Shown piece after piece: positions 35,801-39,607 of a stretch of DNA of 39,607 nt. The position numbers and the translations under genes are program-made. The notes beneath the pieces were generated by a model. It was not told the origin of the DNA. It did no database searches and saw only the letters and a list, made by a program, of their open reading frames with translations. Source of the DNA: an uncultured Bacilli bacterium (GTDB taxonomy: Bacteria; Bacillota_I; Bacilli_A; RF39; UBA660); NCBI GenBank assembly GCA_934183185.1, contig CAKPSO010000011.1, positions 1 through 39,607 on the forward strand, written 5' to 3'. The stretch's first letter is position 1, and each line of letters starts with the position of its first letter.

Positions 35801-38575
35801 ACCAGAATTTTCACGAATAGTAATTGCAATATATGGGCTACTCATTTTATATTTTACAGAAAATGCTTTAAACTCTTTAGAGTTAATACCAGTTACTTGT
35901 GTACTAGCAGCATTATTACTACTGCTATTTGATATATAAAATGGTTTTGTATTATTGTCTTTATATTTAGCTTCAAATGATACAGTTACTGTCTTACCAA
36001 CATATTCTGGTAAATAATAAAAGTAAGTTCTATAGCCATTTTTGGCTCCCAAAGAAAAAGTTACATTATCAACAATTTCTCTTCTTGCTTTATCATATCC
36101 CCCATTACTTTTCCATCTTTTATTATTATTTATATCAAATATATTCTTACTAGTTATTTGATTTAATAGACTATCAATTTCTACTGTACCATATAATCCA
36201 ATAGAGGTAACAATATCTTCTGTATATAAAGTTTTATTATCTTCAAAAGTACTATTATCAAAGCCAATATTATACTCTTCAACTGTATACTTAAATGTAT
36301 AGGTTTCATTAACCTCTAATTTATTAATAGTAATTCTTTGATATTCATTATTAATTTTTAAATCATCAATATAAACTAAATTACCAGTTCTATCTCTTAC
36401 CTCTAAATACACTTTATCAGAAGCTATTGCTCCATCTATATCTTCAATTCTAACATCAAAATCTATTAAGTTTTCAGTTGTAAATTTATTTATAATTTGG
36501 ACAGTAGCATCTACTTTTAGAGTAGTAAAATCTTTGATATTAAATAGTGTTGTAAGTTCATATGTTTTGTTACCTAATTTTACATAAGTAGTAATTTCAA
36601 AATAATAGTTATGGTTAGATAATAAATCATTAATATCCAGATTATAAATACTTCCTGCTTTAAATTGTTCCATCTCTAGTGATTCTATATTAAATGATTT
36701 ATAAGTAGAATCATCAGTACTATCTATTACATCTATTTTCATGGATGATATTAATTCAATTAATTTATCATTGGTACTTTCAATATCTAATGTAACATTA
36801 TACGATGCACTACTACTTGTTATTTCATTTTTTGTAAGTTTTAAGCGGGGATACCCAAGTGATGAAATAGGATTGGTTGTAAACTTACCCTCACATAAAG
36901 TTAAGTCTTTTTGTATACCTTTTCCATCTTCCAAATCATAATCGCCATATAAGTAAACTTTATATACCTGACTTGCATCCAGGTTTTCAAAAGTAAGTAT
37001 TTTATCATCTGGAACTTTACCATCATATATCACTTGTTTATCAACATCAGTTAAAATATATCTTAAATTGCTAATAGCAATATTATCACGGTTAGTTACT
37101 TCAAATAATACTTTTGCTTTATCTATATCAGTACTAATTACTTTCATGCTAAAACTAGGTTTCTCTTTTAAAGTCTTAAATGATATATCATCATATTCAA
37201 TTTCTAATTCATTACCAACTATATCAGTTGCTATAAATTTTAAATCATATTTTGTATTACTTTTTAATGTTTTAGCTGTAGAATAATTTATTGGATCTAA
37301 CTTAACCAATTTTCTAATCAATGATGTACTAATCTGATAATTATTTTTGCCAATACTAAGTTGTAATGACTTCAATCCTTTTAGTACTTCATCTGTTTCT
37401 TTATTATCTAATCTAATATTATTAATCTCTGCATAGTTTGGATAAGTTTTAATATTATCAATAGATAATTTAAGTTTTTCTACATTGGAAATATCTAAGG
37501 TAGAAACTTTAAATTCACCTATATTACTTCTAACTAATTGATTCTTTTCATTCTTGTATTCGAAATATGCTTTTACATTATATTCAGTTTGTGGTTTTAA
37601 GCCAGAAACTTCAATTGTACCTTCAGTACCAAATGTCTTTCTAACATACAAGCTATTTCCAATATAAAATTCTAATGTTGGCATCTTACTTATTCTACTT
37701 GCAGTGTCACTTATCTCTAGATCTGCTTTAACAGAATAAATATTTCCCTTTAAATTCTTAAGTTTAGCGGTTGGTTTTACATAAATAACGGTTTCTCCTT
37801 CTTTAACAGTACTAGGAGCATCTTTATCTTCAAGTGGCACTTTAGTTTCAGTTTTTTCTTTATCATTATTAATAGTTGTATTATCAGTTTTTTCTTTATC
37901 TATTAGTCCTAGTTCTTTTAAAAGTTTATCATAAGTAATTATTTTATTATTAATTGTTACTGTACCAGTATGATCTAATCCGCCTATTTCTTTATAAATA
38001 TACTTATCACCACTTAAATAATAATATCTTAAATAATTAGTAGAAAAGTATATAAATGAATTAGTTGGTAATTTATTATCTTTACCGTTAATATTTATAT
38101 TTATACTATCTAGGTTAATATAAATACCATTATCAAGTTCTATAAATAAATAAACACTACTATCTGCTCTTTCATAATCTGTTTCATTATATAAAAATTT
38201 ATTAGAAACAATAGTATTCTTTACAGTTGTAATCTTATTCCATTTACTATCAACTAAATTTCCTACATCATTAATAATTACTACTTCACTACCATCTTTA
38301 CTAACAACTGGGTAACTACTATTTATTTGTTTTTTATTTTTTTCTCCAATATAATAATTACCTCTAGAAGAATATAATATATCATTCGTATGAACTGAGC
38401 TATATGATAATTTCTTATTTGATCTTGTTTTTCCATTCATCAAATTATCTGTAATATTATCATTGTTAAATACATATCCTGAAACATCAAAGGTTCTAAT
38501 AAAAGAATAATTATTAAAGTAAATAAGAATAAAAACAATTAGTATAGTTGTTGCTACAATTATTGCTTTTTTCAC
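29783..38575 (-). CDS. Giant surface protein tethered at both ends, with FN3-like, carbohydrate-binding-like and GLUG beta-helix domains, 2930 aa
   Basis: Layout: membrane helix about 4-20; shared membrane-proximal module to about 225; Lys/Thr/Asp linker to about 262; FN3-like domains to about 800; a jelly-roll domain (about 805-950) ending QIEVGDKKTSYEKYKD, as carbohydrate-binding domains do. Then three right-handed beta-helix regions (about 1040-1370, 1480-1820, 1945-2470), each opened by a YRLxADxDF / FDGNNHTISN-type cap and containing GLUG repeats (GGFIGYS, GGIVGYN, GGLIGYA, about 16 in all). Last come a propeller-like part (about 2490-2880) and a second membrane helix (about 2899-2920) with a basic tail. 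GLUG helices occur in IgA1-type M26 proteases, but there is no HExxH here. GTG start with a GGGTGAT site. Confidence 0.8.
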   Translation of the reverse strand: MKKAIIVATTILIVFILIYFNNYSFIRTFDVSGYVFNNDNITDNLMNGKTRSNKKLSYSSVHTNDILYSSRGNYYIGEKNKKQINSSYPVVSKDGSEVVIINDVGNLVDSKWNKITTVKNTIVSNKFLYNETDYERADSSVYLFIELDNGIYINLDSINININGKDNKLPTNSFIYFSTNYLRYYYLSGDKYIYKEIGGLDHTGTVTINNKIITYDKLLKELGLIDKEKTDNTTINNDKEKTETKVPLEDKDAPSTVKEGETVIYVKPTAKLKNLKGNIYSVKADLEISDTASRISKMPTLEFYIGNSLYVRKTFGTEGTIEVSGLKPQTEYNVKAYFEYKNEKNQLVRSNIGEFKVSTLDISNVEKLKLSIDNIKTYPNYAEINNIRLDNKETDEVLKGLKSLQLSIGKNNYQISTSLIRKLVKLDPINYSTAKTLKSNTKYDLKFIATDIVGNELEIEYDDISFKTLKEKPSFSMKVISTDIDKAKVLFEVTNRDNIAISNLRYILTDVDKQVIYDGKVPDDKILTFENLDASQVYKVYLYGDYDLEDGKGIQKDLTLCEGKFTTNPISSLGYPRLKLTKNEITSSSASYNVTLDIESTNDKLIELISSMKIDVIDSTDDSTYKSFNIESLEMEQFKAGSIYNLDINDLLSNHNYYFEITTYVKLGNKTYELTTLFNIKDFTTLKVDATVQIINKFTTENLIDFDVRIEDIDGAIASDKVYLEVRDRTGNLVYIDDLKINNEYQRITINKLEVNETYTFKYTVEEYNIGFDNSTFEDNKTLYTEDIVTSIGLYGTVEIDSLLNQITSKNIFDINNNKRWKSNGGYDKARREIVDNVTFSLGAKNGYRTYFYYLPEYVGKTVTVSFEAKYKDNNTKPFYISNSSSNNAASTQVTGINSKEFKAFSVKYKMSSPYIAITIRENSGENNITTVLFKNFQIEVGDKKTSYEKYKDKENYMATIITNITDSKSEITKDDYNYYLRYYKNNKLVDTEAFKMDESGNVIDAVNKHEIEKSANYEIKLSVRIRGRFYDLNSVEFTSEDEIRTIHNVKEFFAIHTSGNYLVSEDLDFTDCTSNVSEFNGTIDFQGHKLIRTLFREGNNNGSTSTSLISNLKSKGVLKNLDIHYYYNKDIAHGDFYGLVYYNYGAISNLKITLEQSYKQANVTNSFISHVNYGTIENFAIHLKVPLYGARGVNAGSYHNYGTLKNGYLYGEPIDGRGLDNTALDVRRLGGFGSNASENSYVSNVFTTVPILIDETQSNIGYQNEVGTMFPNITRTIIRNAYSYTSGSSSIKNFRQLSHDANIYSGTVNAKNLYYADDEFYSGSYSNRISKLSLRDENFQEKILNSSGAFNVKDYVKYGYYPQLNWPSVMPKQDYIELPQVTDADLIDILTVDEVEDGDEEAKVTVTLNNPAGEKITDIQIANISTTILSQSWSLGKTKLVFRAYNPIAFVSKYSVRKIVYKTATNSTYSRDFTEKERIIDFDVYRKITNIDEFNKIASKPTENYRLYADLDFINKTVTPISNFKGKFDGNNHTISNIRIENGNPIFYQLTGGTIKNLFVENYRNLSYASHVGFIGLVQESTDVENVHLKGVTLYGSYRVGGLAAYTNNSTISNCSVTDIKVYIKDENHKSYEGRIGGFIGENTTTIIENSFVHGLDMNVTQAFATYGVGGFIGRNNSGYVYNSYAEGMLNTNTLEVGGIVGYNSGYISKVISAVDVYTQQDSLGGIVGYSTNDFISNTLVVGDVFSSKKSNNQGRTIGNRTAINSNYAWSEQLLNGLISTQANGDILITSEELTHELNYQSLIQLGEEFNYSKLLAKNGHNILPKLTYKNSDKLLPNQEDIEFYSSDFKIKEITTSKTINTAIINLSINNPDNFEIKNINFNDMEIMSVNKNINLDGETIYEVTAKPIHYYDSYLINEVEYVSNGKTKKTSFGAKIDLSFYKDISKYEDWQNISTDLFENYRLIADIDFSGKTNVKTNVNINRLEGTDGGHTLSNITVKFNKAGQGLIDTIAANISDVNFTNINISNSGSGNYSGVVNYLNGNMENVNFNNVTVNAPNISYVGIVALNLAQDIRTINMSLINVSGNSYIGGFIGRTRYFDIKDANLSNIKINANGSYVGGFIGYSDWINDPTVFNINGKNINVNANNGSYVGGLFGQATGSNCSITDSEVLGYRNVGGMYGQSNSRNVTRVVVRNTNVTARSNTIGGIAGYSENISNAYFANGHITGTTTDSSNVGGITGNGGWTISSSTVVDSIIESKGDNVGGIKGKLSYGNVSVVGVYNTSITGRNRVGGIVGTHESVTNTLQYATSNATVIATGSFAGGILGYAANMNTTEQIYKIYVHHNLVEGGTITASSYAGGLIGYAEKMLFNGHFYSNYVDCDVTSSGPRGYIIGGHDDYADRINNLALYIGNKSNNVAVTTNDIPSNVKLYSLDDLKNKSSYTNIGIDSNFTFDKLSSSKYPSVNSTYPDERYYSDMPTAGKTISKLSRRRLKVASFDPLPEISVYASDADKINIEFSKVDDNATFTINNESKKLNERTYTYYYNFIDDFTISITNGISTKKINIKASKLKNKIDVIKNKYYYIDEKQINTNDNDLSKLKLTSKSVYPINIYNNRILYSDGSIYDLKTKKKSISSTDNLVNTDGVPMYSFNYATENINTFYSYSNVNGQIIDKQLFVKDNKLEVVDSSLNNIKNNIFVSNYNDDNYLIYLGTDDSLHNIKDDIKFPARFKNRNIKAFTSDIYNSSDIIFVLYNDGNYVVFNYKTGKTVIENKTNTEDIFSYFISSFSKVSTNNSKIDDYSDSKELESKLEDKSIKEVLNSTTGNDSSKVNSINSTYSSVYNPVTNKYEVYEIPVNDSSVPSDVIDKLSGPSTNYVIEGNPKLNNYYFGTGKTKKNVLLSVGIIMSSLIGGIILLLIIIRRQSKRQKSL

Positions 38576-38584
38576 ACTATCACC

Positions 38585-39319
38585 CTACTTTAATCGACCT
38601 AAATCATCTATATTTTTTCTTAATAATTTATTTTTAGTACCACTTTTTACGCTATCCGAACTAATATTAAGTTCAAAATCATCGTTTTTAAATATAACAT
38701 CTCCATCAATCATTGCTGGGTAATAATAAACTTTATCTTCATCATAATTATAAATATATAATTCTCCATTACCATATGAATAATTTACATAACTCATGGG
38801 TGATATATCAATGGATTGATTAGAAAAAGTAACAGTACCTTTAGTTATAAAGAAATACAAGTCATTACCATCATATAAAAATGAATTACTAATTCTATAA
38901 TCTAGATTTTTATTAGTTAGTTTATAATCTTCATTATCTTTAGTTAAAACAGTATAATAATTAATCTTATATTGTTTAAAACTAGACTTAGGAAAAACTA
39001 CATTCATACTCTTTGGAAAAATAACCTTTTTCTTATTTTTTATATAGACTGGTTCTGAATATAGATTAAGTTTTTTATTATTTGTCTTTAAAGACGTAAT
39101 ATTATTGTCCTTATCCAAAATAACATCACTATTAAACTCAAATTTTTTCTCTCCAAAATACATATAAATATTTTCATTTCTTATTTTATATTCATTTAAG
39201 TTTTTTTTGGCCAAAAGTAATGAAATAACTACAAGTAGCAACATAATTAGGATAGTTAGCATTAGTGCAAGTCCTAAAGTTTTCTTATTTTCCTTTATTT
39301 TTATTATCATATTTTTCAT
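38585..39319 (-). CDS. Small membrane-anchored protein sharing the surface-protein N-terminal module, 244 aa
   Basis: First gene of the cluster. One membrane helix (about 14-37) follows a short basic N-terminus, and the rest (about 45-225) is a beta-rich outer module comparable to the membrane-proximal module of the 474-, 1729- and 2930-aa proteins (compare SFLYDGNDLYFFI, IDISPMSYVNY and the GELYIYNYDEDK stretch with the corresponding part of the 2930-aa protein). It has only this module and nothing distal, so it may be a minimal membrane-proximal partner of the giants. Nine bases before the 2930-aa gene. No function known. Confidence 0.7.
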   Translation of the reverse strand: MKNMIIKIKENKKTLGLALMLTILIMLLLVVISLLLAKKNLNEYKIRNENIYMYFGEKKFEFNSDVILDKDNNITSLKTNNKKLNLYSEPVYIKNKKKVIFPKSMNVVFPKSSFKQYKINYYTVLTKDNEDYKLTNKNLDYRISNSFLYDGNDLYFFITKGTVTFSNQSIDISPMSYVNYSYGNGELYIYNYDEDKVYYYPAMIDGDVIFKNDDFELNISSDSVKSGTKNKLLRKNIDDLGRLK

Positions 39320-39337
39320 ATCATCACCATATATTAT

Positions 39338-39366
39338 ATTTTATCAATTGTAAAGATTTTTATCAA
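39338..39366 (-). promoter_or_regulatory. Promoter of the ATPase/surface-protein cluster
   Basis: Minus-strand TTGATA (39361-39366), exactly 17 bases, TAAAAT (39338-39343), with TATAAT overlapping just downstream. It gives a leader of only about 12 bases, enough for the GGTGAT ribosome site of the 244-aa gene. It lies between a terminator and the first gene, so it probably drives the whole run of eleven genes. Confidence 0.7.
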
Positions 39367-39471
39367 TAAGGGCTGTTGAAAATTTTATATAAAACTGAAT
39401 TTTTTAACTTAATACATTTATTTTCATTAGTCTTGTAATTAATCATTTTACCAAAACTCAAAGAAATTATA

Positions 39472-39500
39472 AAGAAAAAGGCCTCACTATAGCCTTTTCT
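39472..39500 (-). terminator. Terminator of the gene entering from the right edge
   Basis: Minus-strand stem AAAAGGC / GCCTTTT with a 9-base loop, followed by TTCTTT, overlapping the stop codon at 39500-39502. The 39367-39471 stretch holds nothing else I recognise. Confidence 0.75.
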
Positions 39501-39607
39501 TAATTATCTTGAAGTATTATTTGTCCATCTATAATTGGTATATTTGGATAGCTTTCATCCATTAATGTAAAGTTTCTAAGTGGAGCTTGAGGATTTGTTA
39601 TTTCTAC
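39500..39607 (-). CDS. C-terminal end of an unidentified protein (5' part outside window)
   Basis: The last 35 codons of a gene that enters from the right edge; it ends IIDGQIILQDN and then TAA at 39500-39502. Too short to classify. No membrane segment in this part. It has its own terminator, so it is not in the same message as the ATPase cluster. Confidence 0.7.
   Translation of the reverse strand, partial: VEITNPQAPLRNFTLMDESYPNIPIIDGQIILQDN

Noticed and set aside
29783..38575. IgA1-type M26 metalloprotease
   Set aside because: GLUG regions match that family's accessory part, but I found no HExxH motif or downstream Glu, so no catalytic claim is made.
23037..39319. Sortase-anchored (LPXTG) or lipoprotein surface proteins
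   Set aside because: No LPXTG plus hydrophobic tail and no lipobox Cys; anchoring is by transmembrane helices.

Overview
The window is strongly AT-rich, uses the standard stop codons (RF2 and its own UGA frameshift site are present, and several genes end in TGA), and has Gram-positive gene order and Shine-Dalgarno sites. It looks like a low-GC Firmicute (Bacilli/Clostridia-like, possibly an uncultured gut lineage) that has a cell wall: FtsEX, an M23 murein hydrolase and an M15 peptidase are all here. Every gene I accept lies on the minus strand, so transcription runs from high to low coordinates.

From 1 to about 16.0 kb the content is ordinary chromosome. It holds a partial uvrB; an operon of an FAD oxidoreductase (UDP-galactopyranose-mutase-like), two tandem multi-pass GT-C-like membrane proteins, dCMP deaminase and an M15 peptidase; a short-chain dehydrogenase; an HTH-metallophosphoesterase fusion; ftsE-ftsX-M23 hydrolase; prfB (with its programmed +1 frameshift) followed by two YitT-family genes; and an unrecognised helical protein. 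From about 16.05 to 17.65 kb there are three broken genes in a row (a hypothetical with a stop at codon 4, a GNAT acetyltransferase with an internal stop, and a multiply frameshifted remnant). I read this as a zone of decay at the island's edge.

From 17.66 to 39.32 kb is the main point of interest: a single co-directional cluster, apparently read from one good promoter at about 39.34-39.37 kb. It first encodes four membrane-anchored exported proteins (244, 2930, 1729 and 474 aa) that share an N-terminal transmembrane helix plus a similar membrane-proximal beta-rich region. It then encodes a divergent F-type ATPase in the order c, b-delta fusion, alpha, gamma, beta, epsilon, and finally a 176-aa multi-pass membrane protein. 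The F1 catalytic residues are intact. However, the c-like subunit has Ser where helix 2 should carry the ion-binding Glu/Asp, no recognisable subunit a is present, the b part of the b-delta fusion is very short, epsilon lacks its C-terminal helices, and alpha has an acidic N-terminal extension and a shortened C-terminus.

My inference is a specialised ATP-consuming F1-derived machine that works with giant surface proteins (FN3-like arrays, a carbohydrate-binding-like domain, three GLUG beta-helix regions) rather than a proton-driven ATP synthase. The closest established parallels are the F1-like ATPases of mycoplasmas, one type encoded next to the immunoglobulin-binding/cleaving MIB-MIP surface system and another related to the Mycoplasma mobile gliding motor. 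Here the host appears walled and the surface proteins are different. The last about 100 bases hold the 3' end of another gene with its own terminator.
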